From NCBI GenBank assembly GCA_964514105.1, contig CAZEPJ010000011.1, positions 15,731 through 79,730 on the forward strand: a stretch of 64,000 bases of DNA. The letters are read 5' to 3'. The DNA comes from CAZEPJ01 sp964514105 (GTDB taxonomy: Bacteria > Desulfobacterota > Desulfocorpusculales > Desulfocorpusculum). The translations under genes and the position numbers were made by a program. Shown here one piece after another: positions 36,193-44,243 of this stretch; position 1 is the stretch's first letter; the number at the start of each line of letters is the position of its first letter. The notes beneath the pieces are model-generated. The model saw only the letters and a program-made list of their open reading frames with translations. It searched no databases and was not told the origin of the DNA.

Positions 36193-36375
36193 TCACACGT
36201 CCCCATCTGCGTCCAAGAGATCGTTCACGTTGATCTGGAGCATCCGGGTGCTGGCCAGGATGCGCTGGGCATTGCGCTCAACGGCCTGGATCCCCATGGA
36301 CCGCTCCACCAGCTCCCTGGCCGCCGCCTCGATGGCATCGACGATGCGGGCCAGTTCCCGGACATCCCCGCGCAT
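36193..36375 (-). CDS. Hypothetical 60-residue helical protein
   Basis: I do not recognise this protein. It is almost entirely predicted helix, with heptad-like hydrophobic spacing (VRELARIVDAIEAAARELVE) and ends NVNDLLDADGDV. GGGGGAG sits eight bases before the ATG; another ATG two codons earlier is possible. It begins 20 bases after the CoA ligase stop, in the same direction, and precedes the TRAP genes. The start signal and tight spacing support a real gene, perhaps a small partner of the ligase. Confidence 0.6.
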   Translation of the reverse strand: MRGDVRELARIVDAIEAAARELVERSMGIQAVERNAQRILASTRMLQINVNDLLDADGDV

Positions 36376-36395
36376 GGACATCTCCCCCTCCCGCC

Positions 36396-37736
36396 TCAGT
36401 GGCCCTTCCTCATGTCCTTGAAACGCCTGGCCTTGACGTCGTACCGTGGTAGGGATCCGTACGGGTGAAATGAGACGGCGTAGCCCAGGTTGGTCTGAAG
36501 CCTGAGCTGCTGGGTCAACCTGGCCAGCACGTCCTCCTGCCGGCCCGCGGCCTCGGGCCTGAGCTCCACCTTGAGGGCTATGGCGTCCGTGTTTCCGGCG
36601 CGGGTGACCACCACCTCGTACTCGTCGCCCAGCTCGGGGATGCCCCGCACCACCTCCTCGATGGCCGTGGGCGCCAGCAGGACCCCTTTGACCTTGGTGA
36701 TGTCGTCGGCGCGTCCGACGACGCCCCCCTTGATCATGCGGTACGTCCTTCCGCAGGGGCACTGGGCCTCGTGCCACATGATGAGGTCCTTGGAGTCGAA
36801 GCAGACGCAGGGCTGGGCCACGCGATCGAAGGCCGTGATGATCAGCTTGCCCAACCGGTTGGGCTCCTCGATGATCTCCCCCGTATGGGGGTCCTGGATC
36901 TGCACCAGGAAGAGCCCCTCGTTGACGTGAAGACCTCCCGGCTGCGCCTGGCATTCATAGCCCCACGCCCCGATCTCCGTGGCGCCCACGTGGTCGTAGA
37001 CCTTGGCCCCCCAGGCCTCCTCCATCCGCCGTTTGGTGGCGGGGACGCTGGCCCCGGGTTCCCCGGCGCAGGTGATCCTGCGAACCGAGAGGTCCTGGCG
37101 CGGGTCCAGGCCGAGCCGGTTGACGGCCGCATCGGCCATGCCCAGGACGTAGGTGGGGGTGGCCATCATGGCAGTGGCCCGGATCTCCTGCATCTTCAGG
37201 ATGCGCGCCTCGGTGTCCAGGACTCCCCCCGGGACGACCTCGCAGCCCATCTTCTCGGCGGCGTAATGCCCGGCCCAGAAGGCCACGAACACGTTGTATC
37301 CGAAGGGGATGAAGACCCGATCGCTCTTTCGGTATCCCTGGGCGTAGAGGATATAGGACCAGCACTCGGACCACCACTCCCAGTCCTGCCAGGTGTCGGG
37401 CTGGTACACGGGCTGGCCCGTGGTGCCGCTGGTCTGGCGGAATGCCGTGACCTCCTCCAGGGGGACGCAGAGCATGTCCCCGTACGGGAAGGGTTCCCGC
37501 CTCTGGATGTCCCGCATCATCCCTTTCTCGATGCGGGGGACACGGGAGGCGTCCTCCAGGGACCGGATGTCCCCGGGCTCGATGCCGGCTTCCCGGTAAA
37601 GGCGCCGATGGAAGCGGGACCGCTCGTACGCCCAGCGGAAGATGCGCTTGAACTTGCGCAGCTGGAGGGCCCTCAACTCCTCACGGTCGAGGGTCTCCAT
37701 GAGGGGGTTCCACATCCGATCGGCAGCCGGAAACAT
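36396..37736 (-). CDS. Phenylacetate-CoA ligase family (PaaK-like) AMP-forming enzyme
   Basis: The 446-residue protein shows RQTSGTTGQPVYQ (phosphate-binding loop), YDHVGATEIGAWGYECQ, the CPCGRTYRMIKGGVVGRADD region typical of PaaK-type ligases and the C-terminal ALKVELRPE domain. It would activate a carboxylate to its CoA thioester using ATP. It is the first gene of a unit with the TRAP transporter, implying import and activation of the same acid. The start lacks a strong ribosome site; an ATG 11 codons upstream is an alternative. A consensus promoter lies about 330 bases upstream. Confidence 0.88.
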   Translation of the reverse strand: MFPAADRMWNPLMETLDREELRALQLRKFKRIFRWAYERSRFHRRLYREAGIEPGDIRSLEDASRVPRIEKGMMRDIQRREPFPYGDMLCVPLEEVTAFRQTSGTTGQPVYQPDTWQDWEWWSECWSYILYAQGYRKSDRVFIPFGYNVFVAFWAGHYAAEKMGCEVVPGGVLDTEARILKMQEIRATAMMATPTYVLGMADAAVNRLGLDPRQDLSVRRITCAGEPGASVPATKRRMEEAWGAKVYDHVGATEIGAWGYECQAQPGGLHVNEGLFLVQIQDPHTGEIIEEPNRLGKLIITAFDRVAQPCVCFDSKDLIMWHEAQCPCGRTYRMIKGGVVGRADDITKVKGVLLAPTAIEEVVRGIPELGDEYEVVVTRAGNTDAIALKVELRPEAAGRQEDVLARLTQQLRLQTNLGYAVSFHPYGSLPRYDVKARRFKDMRKGH

Positions 37737-38047
37737 GGTCGTCCGCCCTGTCAGGTCCGCGGAGTCCATCCCCTCGCAACGGGGGCCCCATTGCGCCGAG
37801 GCACTCCGGAGGCCAGGGGTAAGGAAAGACCAGGCCACGTCCGCGAGCCCAAGCCCCTCGGCCCTCCTGCGGTTGCGAGAGGGGCCCCCCCTCCATCCCG
37901 GGTACCGCATGAGCCGCGGGCCGGCAAAGGGTGCCGGACAAACGATGGGAGGAGTCAAGGCCCCCGGGCCCGCCAACGGTGCACACGGCTCCCGGCAGTA
38001 ATGACGCGGCCCGCCAATGTCAGGGGCCGCCCTGGGCTGTCTGGATT
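37737..38047 (-). other. Long untranslated leader before the PaaK-like gene
   Basis: About 310 bases separate the predicted transcription start from the ligase ATG. The sequence is GC-rich with several short inverted repeats, such as GCCGG...CCGGC around 37920-37945. No ORF with a ribosome site and no recognised riboswitch class is visible. Confidence 0.45.
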
Positions 38048-38062
38048 GGGCCTGCCAGGCCC
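38048..38062. promoter_or_regulatory. 15-base palindromic operator candidate at the PaaK-like promoter
   Basis: GGGCCTG and CAGGCCC flank a single base. The palindrome begins directly after the -10 box, so it covers the expected transcription start, a classic repressor position. Confidence 0.6.
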
Positions 38063-38091
38063 TTTCTATCGTCGTACACCCGTCTTGTCAA
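38063..38091 (-). promoter_or_regulatory. Promoter for the PaaK-TRAP operon
   Basis: On the minus strand a perfect TTGACA, a 17-base spacer and TAGAAA lie just after the cyclophilin stop codon. Confidence 0.7.
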
Positions 38092-38115
38092 GAAAAACGA
38101 AAGCACCGTCCCCTC

Positions 38116-38712
38116 TCATTTCTCATGCACCTTGACCTTCATCTCGATGCGCTCGTTGGGGTTGTCGGCCTTGTCCCGGGGCTGGCTGACGATCTTGTCG
38201 GCCACGTCCATGCCCGACACCACCTCGCCGAAGGCCGAGTACTTGCGGTCCAGAAACGAGGCGTCGGCCACGCAAATGAAGAACTGGGATCCGGCGCTGT
38301 CTGGATGGGACGACCGGGCCATGGAGAGGGTTCCCCTCTTGTGTGGCCTCTCGTTGAACTCCCCCTTGATGGTGTATCCCGGCCCGCCCGTGCCGTGCTT
38401 GGAGCGATCCGGGCTCTTGGAGTTGGGGTCCCCGCCCTGGATCATGAATCCCGGGATGACCCTGTGGAAGGTGGTGCCGTCGTAAAAGCCCTTCCTGGCC
38501 AGATCGATGAAATTGGCCACGTGGCCCGGGGCCGCGTCAGGGAAGAACCTGATCTGGATGTTTCCGAAGCGGGTCTCGATGGTGGCGCTTGTCTCGCTCA
38601 TCTTCCTGATCTCCTCCTGGGTGAACCCGGACTGTTTGGGCTGCGCCTCCCCCTCTGGGGCCAGGGCGAGGACCGCGGCCAGGGTCAAGGCAGCGGCGAG
38701 CCGACATCTCAT
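38116..38712 (-). CDS. Periplasmic cyclophilin-type peptidyl-prolyl isomerase
   Basis: The 198-residue protein has a signal peptide (cleavage after GEA-Q, about residue 23) and a short cyclophilin domain: FHRVIPGFMIQGGDP, SMARSSHPDSAGSQFFI and FGEVVSGMDVADKI. The catalytic arginine (HRVI) and the QGGDP/SQFF elements are present. It should speed proline isomerisation during folding of exported proteins. It has a near-consensus promoter and is divergent from lepA. Confidence 0.93.
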   Translation of the reverse strand: MRCRLAAALTLAAVLALAPEGEAQPKQSGFTQEEIRKMSETSATIETRFGNIQIRFFPDAAPGHVANFIDLARKGFYDGTTFHRVIPGFMIQGGDPNSKSPDRSKHGTGGPGYTIKGEFNERPHKRGTLSMARSSHPDSAGSQFFICVADASFLDRKYSAFGEVVSGMDVADKIVSQPRDKADNPNERIEMKVKVHEK

Positions 38713-38774
38713 GACGCCCCTCCTGCAACAGAGCGATCTTCCCACGGCCCCGGCCGGGCGGCGGGAGAGAGACC

Positions 38775-38803
38775 TTCATACCATCCGCACAGGGGGAAGT
38801 CAA
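38775..38803 (-). promoter_or_regulatory. Promoter for the cyclophilin gene
   Basis: TTGACT, 17 bases and TATGAA on the minus strand, about 60 bases before the ATG. Confidence 0.65.
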
Positions 38804-38827
38804 ACGGGACCCCGCCCTCCCGTTGGT

Positions 38828-38856
38828 TTGACATAACTTTCTAAACTGGCTAGCCT
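38828..38856 (+). promoter_or_regulatory. Promoter for lepA-hemW
   Basis: TTGACA, 17 bases and TAGCCT. It lies 24 bases from the divergent cyclophilin promoter. The local sequence is markedly more AT-rich than its surroundings. Confidence 0.6.
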
Positions 38857-38904
38857 ATTTCTCAACCCAGGTGCATCGCGGGCCTTCCTTCGGGGAGGGC
38901 TTCT

Positions 38905-40719
38905 TTGTTTTGGGACGGGACCGTGCGACACATCCGCAATTTCAGCATCATCGCCCACATCGACCACGGCAAATCCACCCTGGCCGACCGTCTCATTCAA
39001 TTCACGGGGGTGGTGGACCCGCGGCACTTCCAGGACCAGATCCTGGACACCATGGAGATCGAGCGGGAGCGGGGCATCACCATCAAGAGCCAGGCCATCT
39101 CCCTGCCCTACAAGGCCAGGGACGGCAGGCAATACGTCCTCAACCTCATCGACACCCCGGGCCACGTGGACTTCACGTACGAGGTCTCCAGGGCCCTGGC
39201 CTCCTGCGAGGGGGTGCTCCTGCTCATCGATGCGGCCCAGGGCGTGCAGGCCCAGACCCTGGCCAACCTCTACCTCGCCATGGAAAACGACCTGGAGGTC
39301 ATCCCGGTCATCAACAAGATCGACCTGCCAACGGCCGACGTGGACCGGGTCATGGAGCAGATCGAGGCGGAGCTGGGCCTGGACCCTTACAGCCATCTGC
39401 AATGCTCGGCCAAGGAGGGGATCGGAATCGAGGATCTGCTGGAGGCCGTCGTCCAGCGCATCCCGCCGCCCAAGGGCGACCCCGCCTCGCCCCTGGCGGC
39501 CCTGATCTTCGATGCCCAGTATGACCCGTTTCGGGGAACGGTCATTCACTGCCGCATTTTCGATGGATCCATGGAGGCCGGCCACACCATCCGCTTCATG
39601 TCCAACGACGCCACGTATCGGGTGGAGGAGGTGGGCCGCTTCCTCCTGTCGAGGCAGAAGACCGACCGGCTGGTCGCCGGGGAGGTGGGCTACGTCATCG
39701 CGGGGGTGAAGACCGTCTCCGACGTCCGCATCGGGGACACCATCACCCGTCACGAGGCCCCCTGCGCCGGAGCGCTGCCCGGTTTCCGGGAGATCAAGCC
39801 CGTGGTCTTCGCGTCCATCTACCCCATCTCGTCCGAGGACTACGAGGACTTGGCCGTGGCCCTGGAGAAGTACAAGCTCAACGACGCGGCCCTGGTGTAC
39901 CAGAAGGACTCGTCCCTGGCCCTGGGGCTGGGCTTCCGATGCGGGTTCCTGGGGTTGCTTCACCTGGAGATCGTGCAGGAGCGGTTGGAGCGCGAATACG
40001 GCCTCTCCATCATCCTCTCGGTGCCCAGCGTGCGGTACCGCTTCACCCTCAAGGACGGCCGGCAGGTGGAGGTGGACAATCCCGCCCACTACCCCAACCC
40101 CATGACCATAGCCAGGGGGGAGGAGCCCTACATCCGGGCCACCATGCTCCTGCCCGAGCGCTACCTGGGGGGCGTGATGAAACTGTGCATGGACCGCCGC
40201 GGCAGCAACTCGCGCCTCACGTACCCCAGCCCGGGCCGGGTGGAGCTCATCTTCGACATGCCCCTGGCCGAGACCATCTACGACTTCTACGACCGCTTCA
40301 AGTCGGTGACCCAAGGGTACGGTTCCTTCGACTACGACCTGATCGATTACCGGGAAGGGGATCTGGTGGTGGTGGACATCCTGGTCAATGGCGAGAAGGT
40401 GGATGCCCTGTCACAGATCGTCCACCGGGGGAACGCCCGGGCCCGTGCCCTGCTGGCCTGCGAGCGGCTGAAGGACGAGATTCCCAGGCAGCTCTTCCGC
40501 ATCGCCATCCAGGGGGCCATCGGCGGGGAGATCATCGCCCGGACCAACATCTCCGCGTACCGAAAGGACGTGACCGCCAAGTGCTACGGGGGGGATATCA
40601 CCCGCAAGCGCAAGCTCCTGGAGCGGCAGAAGAAGGGGAAAAAGCGCATGAAGATGATCGGGTCTGTCACCATCCCCCAGAGCGCCTTTCTGGCGGTCCT
40701 GAAATCCAACGGGGACTGA
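38905..40719 (+). CDS. lepA: Elongation factor 4 (LepA), ribosome back-translocase GTPase
   Basis: The 604-residue protein has the GTPase G1 motif AHIDHGKST (17-25), DTPGH, NKID, and the LepA-specific C-terminal domain (YGGDITRKRKLLERQKKGKKRMK). It acts on stalled or mistranslocated ribosomes and in initiation or assembly. The TTG start is chosen for GGAGGG five bases upstream. A GTG at 38923 would give a protein starting exactly like E. coli LepA (xxxIRNFSIIAHIDHGKS), so either is possible. hemW follows immediately. Confidence 0.97.
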   Translation: MFWDGTVRHIRNFSIIAHIDHGKSTLADRLIQFTGVVDPRHFQDQILDTMEIERERGITIKSQAISLPYKARDGRQYVLNLIDTPGHVDFTYEVSRALASCEGVLLLIDAAQGVQAQTLANLYLAMENDLEVIPVINKIDLPTADVDRVMEQIEAELGLDPYSHLQCSAKEGIGIEDLLEAVVQRIPPPKGDPASPLAALIFDAQYDPFRGTVIHCRIFDGSMEAGHTIRFMSNDATYRVEEVGRFLLSRQKTDRLVAGEVGYVIAGVKTVSDVRIGDTITRHEAPCAGALPGFREIKPVVFASIYPISSEDYEDLAVALEKYKLNDAALVYQKDSSLALGLGFRCGFLGLLHLEIVQERLEREYGLSIILSVPSVRYRFTLKDGRQVEVDNPAHYPNPMTIARGEEPYIRATMLLPERYLGGVMKLCMDRRGSNSRLTYPSPGRVELIFDMPLAETIYDFYDRFKSVTQGYGSFDYDLIDYREGDLVVVDILVNGEKVDALSQIVHRGNARARALLACERLKDEIPRQLFRIAIQGAIGGEIIARTNISAYRKDVTAKCYGGDITRKRKLLERQKKGKKRMKMIGSVTIPQSAFLAVLKSNGD

Positions 40720-41970
40720 ATGGGAAAGAAGAGCACGGAATTGAGGAGTCAGGAGACAGGCGGGGGGATCCGGGATCCAGGGTCCAGCATGAAAGACACG
40801 GGAGCCGGAATTCGCGCACCGCGGGCGAGAGATGACCGACGCCCGGCGCCTGCCGGCGCCGGTCTGTACATCCACATCCCCTTTTGCGTGAGCAAGTGCC
40901 CCTATTGCGACTTCTGCTCCACGACGGCACTGGATCGGATCCCCGGGTTCCTGGCGGCCCTGGAACTGGAGATGGGCCGGCACGGGGGAGAGTGGGGGTC
41001 CTTCGACACCCTTTACCTGGGCGGTGGGACCCCTTCCGTGCTCTCCAAAGAGGATCTGGGGCGGATCGTGGCCATGGCGCGGGATCATTTCAACATCGTG
41101 CCCGAGGCCGAGATCACCGTGGAGATCAACCCCGGGGATCTGGGTGCAGTCGATCTGGAGCGCCTGCGGCGACTCGGGGTGAGCAGGCTCAGCATCGGTG
41201 TGCAGTCCCTGGACGAGGGTGTGCTCTCCTTCCTGGGGCGGCGGCACACCGGGGCCCAGGCCGAGGCGGCCGTATCGGCCGCAAGAGAGGCGGGGTTCGA
41301 AAACGTGGGGATTGATCTGATCTACGGGGTGCCCGGGCAGGGGCTGGCTGGCTGGATGCGTACCCTGGGGAGGGCACTGGCCCTCGAGCCCGAGCACCTG
41401 TCTTGCTACGAGCTGACCCTGGAGCCCAAGACGCCCCTGGGGCGACGCCACGCCCGGAAAGCGTTCCGTCTGCCCTCCGAGGAGCTGCAACGGGCGTTCT
41501 TCCTGCGCACCTCGGAGTTCCTGGAGGGGGCGGGCTACATCCACTACGAGGTGTCCAACTTCGCCCGGGACCCCTCCCTCGCGTCCCGGCACAACCAGAA
41601 GTACTGGGATCACACGCCGTACCTGGGGCTGGGCCCCTCGGCCCACTCCTGTGGAGGCCCCCGCCGCTGGTGGAACCATCCATCGCTCGACGAATACGTC
41701 GCGGCCCTGCGGCACGGGAGATCCCCCGTGGCCGGGGCGGAGTTCCTGACGGCTGAGCAGCGCCGCTTGGAGGCGGTATACCTGGGCCTGCGAACGCGAA
41801 AGGGCGTGGATCTGGAAGCATTCGCCCGCCGCCATGGGTGCGATCTCCTGGCGGAGCGGCGCGCCGCCCTGGGGCTTCTTCGGGCCAGGGGCCTGGTGCG
41901 CATCGAGGACGGGCATCTGCGCCCGACCCGTGCCGGCCTCGCCGTGGCCGACCAGCTGGCCCTGCTGTGA
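40720..41970 (+). CDS. hemW: HemW-like radical SAM protein
   Basis: The 416-residue product contains IHIPFCVSKCPYCDFC, with the radical-SAM cysteines C56, C60 and C63, then YLGGGTPSVLS, ITVEINPGD and RLSIGVQSLDEGVLSFLGRRH, all typical of HemW. HemW binds heme and is thought to insert it into apo-cytochromes rather than oxidise coproporphyrinogen. The first 46 residues have no family counterpart and look like translated spacer (GGGIRDPGS, GAGIRAPRA). A start at the ATG at 40789 would still leave 23 extra residues. The ATG directly follows the lepA stop. Confidence 0.93.
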   Translation: MGKKSTELRSQETGGGIRDPGSSMKDTGAGIRAPRARDDRRPAPAGAGLYIHIPFCVSKCPYCDFCSTTALDRIPGFLAALELEMGRHGGEWGSFDTLYLGGGTPSVLSKEDLGRIVAMARDHFNIVPEAEITVEINPGDLGAVDLERLRRLGVSRLSIGVQSLDEGVLSFLGRRHTGAQAEAAVSAAREAGFENVGIDLIYGVPGQGLAGWMRTLGRALALEPEHLSCYELTLEPKTPLGRRHARKAFRLPSEELQRAFFLRTSEFLEGAGYIHYEVSNFARDPSLASRHNQKYWDHTPYLGLGPSAHSCGGPRRWWNHPSLDEYVAALRHGRSPVAGAEFLTAEQRRLEAVYLGLRTRKGVDLEAFARRHGCDLLAERRAALGLLRARGLVRIEDGHLRPTRAGLAVADQLALL

Positions 41971-42106
41971 GGGGCCCGCGCCTGACGAGCTCCCCCGTCC
42001 CTGTCCCGTCCCTGCCCAGGGCCCCCCAGTCGCCCCCAGGAGGCGACTCCACGCCAGCGAAGGGGAAAGCCTTTCTCCCGGACCATTTCCGCGCTGCGTT
42101 TTTTCC

Positions 42107-42135
42107 TTGACAAGTCCGCTTGGACGCAGTACACA
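42107..42135 (+). promoter_or_regulatory. Promoter for the SucCD/TAXI-TRAP/HMG-CoA lyase operon
   Basis: A perfect TTGACA is followed by 17 bases and TACACA. The -10 match is weak (three of six), which fits a regulated promoter. The 90 bases that follow are strikingly AT-rich and contain the operator cluster. Confidence 0.5.
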
Positions 42136-42148
42136 AGCGATATCCCAC

Positions 42149-42183
42149 TATACGGACAAATATTCCGATATACGGAACAATAT
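42149..42183. promoter_or_regulatory. IclR-type operator cluster in the operon leader
   Basis: Two copies of a 15-base element start exactly 20 bases apart (TATACGGACAAATAT at 42149 and TATACGGAACAATAT at 42169; 13 of 15 identical). Between and across them is the inverted repeat TTCCG-ATATA-CGGAA (42163-42177). The cluster lies downstream of the promoter and ends 14 bases before the first ATG. The IclR gene in the same operon is the obvious candidate regulator. Confidence 0.65.
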
Positions 42184-42197
42184 GGGAGAGACCGTCC

Positions 42198-43355
42198 ATG
42201 CGGCTGTTCGAATACGAAGCCAAGGAGATCTTCGCCCAGGCAGGGATTCCCACGCCCCGCTCCGGTTGCGCCCGAAGCCCCGGGGAGGCTCGTGAGACCG
42301 CCGCCCGGATCGGCGGGCCGGTGGTCCTCAAACCTCAGACCCTCGCCAAGGCCAGGGGCAAGGCCGGGCTGATTTGTTTTGCGGATCATCCCGAGGAGGC
42401 GGAGGACCGGTGCAGGACGCTCCTGGGTCGTACCCACAACGGCCAAGCCATCGAGGCCGTCCTGGTGGAGGAGAAGGTCCGGCTCCTGGCGGAGTTATTC
42501 CTGGGGATTGCCGTGGACTACGCCAAGGCCTCGCCCACGGTCATCGTCAGTTCAGAGGGAGGCGTGGACGTGGAGACGACGGCTCGCCAGAGGCCGGATT
42601 GCGTGCGAATGATCTCCACATCCCCGTCCAAGGGGCTCGGCGCTCGGGACGCCGCCCGATTGGTGGACTTCCTGCGGGGGCTGAAGCCTGAAATCCTCTC
42701 GGGGCCCGCTTGCGCCGAGCTTGAACTCGCCCTCCAGCGCCTGTACGAGATCTTCAGCGGGCACGACTGCGAACTGGTGGAGATCAATCCCATGGGGATA
42801 CGGGAGGACTCGAGCCTGGCGGCCCTCGACGGGTTCATGGTCGTCGACGATGAAGCCCAGTTCAGACAAGCGGGTCTGGTCCGGCCCCGCGCCCAGAGCG
42901 AGGAGGAGTTCCGGAGGGAGCAGGAGTTCAAGAAGAAGGGGTGGACGTATATCCCCATGGAGGGAGAAATCGGGATTCTCTCCAGCGGGGCCGGAATCAC
43001 CATGGCCATCATGGACCTCATCAACCTCAACGGGGGCAAGCCGGCCAATTTCCTGGATACGGCACAGATGAACCGGCAGGGGATGTACGAGGCATTTCAG
43101 ATCTTCCACCACAGCCCGGAGCTGAAAGTACTGCTGGTGAACGTTTTTGCGGGGCTGAACCGCTGCGATGATCTGGCACTCGGGATCCAGGATTACCTGA
43201 GGGACTTCAAGGCCCCCTTCCCCATCGTGGTCAGGATGATCGGGAATCGGGATCGGGAGGGGAGGGAGATCCTGCAGTCCATCGGAATTCAAGCCATCGC
43301 CAGCCTGGAGGAAGCTGTGGAGAAAGCCATTGCAACGGCAAGGGGCACGCCATGA
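42198..43355 (+). CDS. Succinyl-CoA-synthetase beta-like (ATP-grasp) CoA ligase subunit
   Basis: The 385-residue protein starts MRLFEYEAKEIFAQAGIPTP, the standard SucC/MtkA opening, and has ATP-grasp elements (VVLKPQTLAKARGKAGLI; ELVEINPMG; LDGFMVVDD) and the C-terminal CoA-ligase domain (NGGKPANFLDT, VNVFAGLNRCDDLA). With the next gene it should form a ligase that joins a carboxylate to CoA using ATP or GTP. Gene context argues against succinate as its main substrate. GGGAGAG lies seven bases before the ATG. The stop overlaps the next start. Confidence 0.9.
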   Translation: MRLFEYEAKEIFAQAGIPTPRSGCARSPGEARETAARIGGPVVLKPQTLAKARGKAGLICFADHPEEAEDRCRTLLGRTHNGQAIEAVLVEEKVRLLAELFLGIAVDYAKASPTVIVSSEGGVDVETTARQRPDCVRMISTSPSKGLGARDAARLVDFLRGLKPEILSGPACAELELALQRLYEIFSGHDCELVEINPMGIREDSSLAALDGFMVVDDEAQFRQAGLVRPRAQSEEEFRREQEFKKKGWTYIPMEGEIGILSSGAGITMAIMDLINLNGGKPANFLDTAQMNRQGMYEAFQIFHHSPELKVLLVNVFAGLNRCDDLALGIQDYLRDFKAPFPIVVRMIGNRDREGREILQSIGIQAIASLEEAVEKAIATARGTP

Positions 43356-44230
43356 GCATCCTTGCATTTGCGCAAACCCGAGTCCTGATCCGGGGCATCA
43401 CGGGCGCCGCGGCCCGCCATCACACAAGAAACATGCTGGACTACGGGACCAAGATCGTGGCCGGCGTTCGACCCGGAGCGGGGGGCGAGTCCGTGGAGGG
43501 CGTTCCGGTATACGACAGCGTGGAGGAGGCCTGCCGGGAACACCGGGTGGATGCATCCATTCTGTTCATCCCCGCTGCAGCGGTGAAGAACGCCGCCCTG
43601 GAGGACATTCGACGCGGGATCCGCCTCCTGGTCATCCACGCCGAACACGTCCCCCTCCACGATGCCATGGTCATCCTGGAGGAGGCCCGGGAGAGGGACG
43701 CCGTGATCATCGGCCCCAACACGCCGGGGATAATCTCCCCTCCGCAGAGGGCCAAACTGGGGTTCGTTCCTTCCATGTATTTCAAACCGGGGCCCATTGG
43801 CGTCGCTTCCCGGAGCGGGACCCTCACCTATGAGCTGGTCTCGCGTCTCACCGCCCGCGGCCTCGGCCAGAGCACCGTCATCGGCGTGGGGGGAGATCGA
43901 ATCGTGGGGTTGAGATTTGCCCAGGCGCTGGCGCGCTTCGAGGCAGACCCGGACACCGAGGCGGTCCTGCTCATCGGAGAGATCGGAGGCTCCATGGAGG
44001 AGGAGGCGGGAGAAATGGTCGCGCGGGGTGAGACCAAGAAACCCGTGTTCGCCTACCTGGCGGGCCACACCGCCCCTGAAGGAAAACGGGTGGGCCACGC
44101 CGGGGCCATCATCGACCGCTCCAGAGGGACGGCCGAGGGAAAGATGAAGGCATTGAACGACTCCGGGGTTCGCGTGGGAAGGACCATCGCCCAGGTGGTG
44201 GAGACCATGGTGCAGACTCTGCACCGATGA
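43352..44230 (+). CDS. Succinyl-CoA-synthetase alpha-like CoA ligase subunit
   Basis: The 292-residue protein has the SucD CoA-binding N-terminus (TRVLIRGITGAAARHHTRNM), GPNTPGIISP, SRSGTLTYE and the phosphohistidine motif VGHAGAIID with H249. It pairs with the upstream beta-like subunit through an ATGA overlap. Both subunits resemble malate-CoA ligase and succinyl-CoA ligase equally by eye, so a related di-acid such as 3-hydroxy-3-methylglutarate, citramalate or malate is plausible. Confidence 0.9.
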   Translation: MSILAFAQTRVLIRGITGAAARHHTRNMLDYGTKIVAGVRPGAGGESVEGVPVYDSVEEACREHRVDASILFIPAAAVKNAALEDIRRGIRLLVIHAEHVPLHDAMVILEEARERDAVIIGPNTPGIISPPQRAKLGFVPSMYFKPGPIGVASRSGTLTYELVSRLTARGLGQSTVIGVGGDRIVGLRFAQALARFEADPDTEAVLLIGEIGGSMEEEAGEMVARGETKKPVFAYLAGHTAPEGKRVGHAGAIIDRSRGTAEGKMKALNDSGVRVGRTIAQVVETMVQTLHR

Positions 44231-44243
44231 CGATCCGAGAGCC

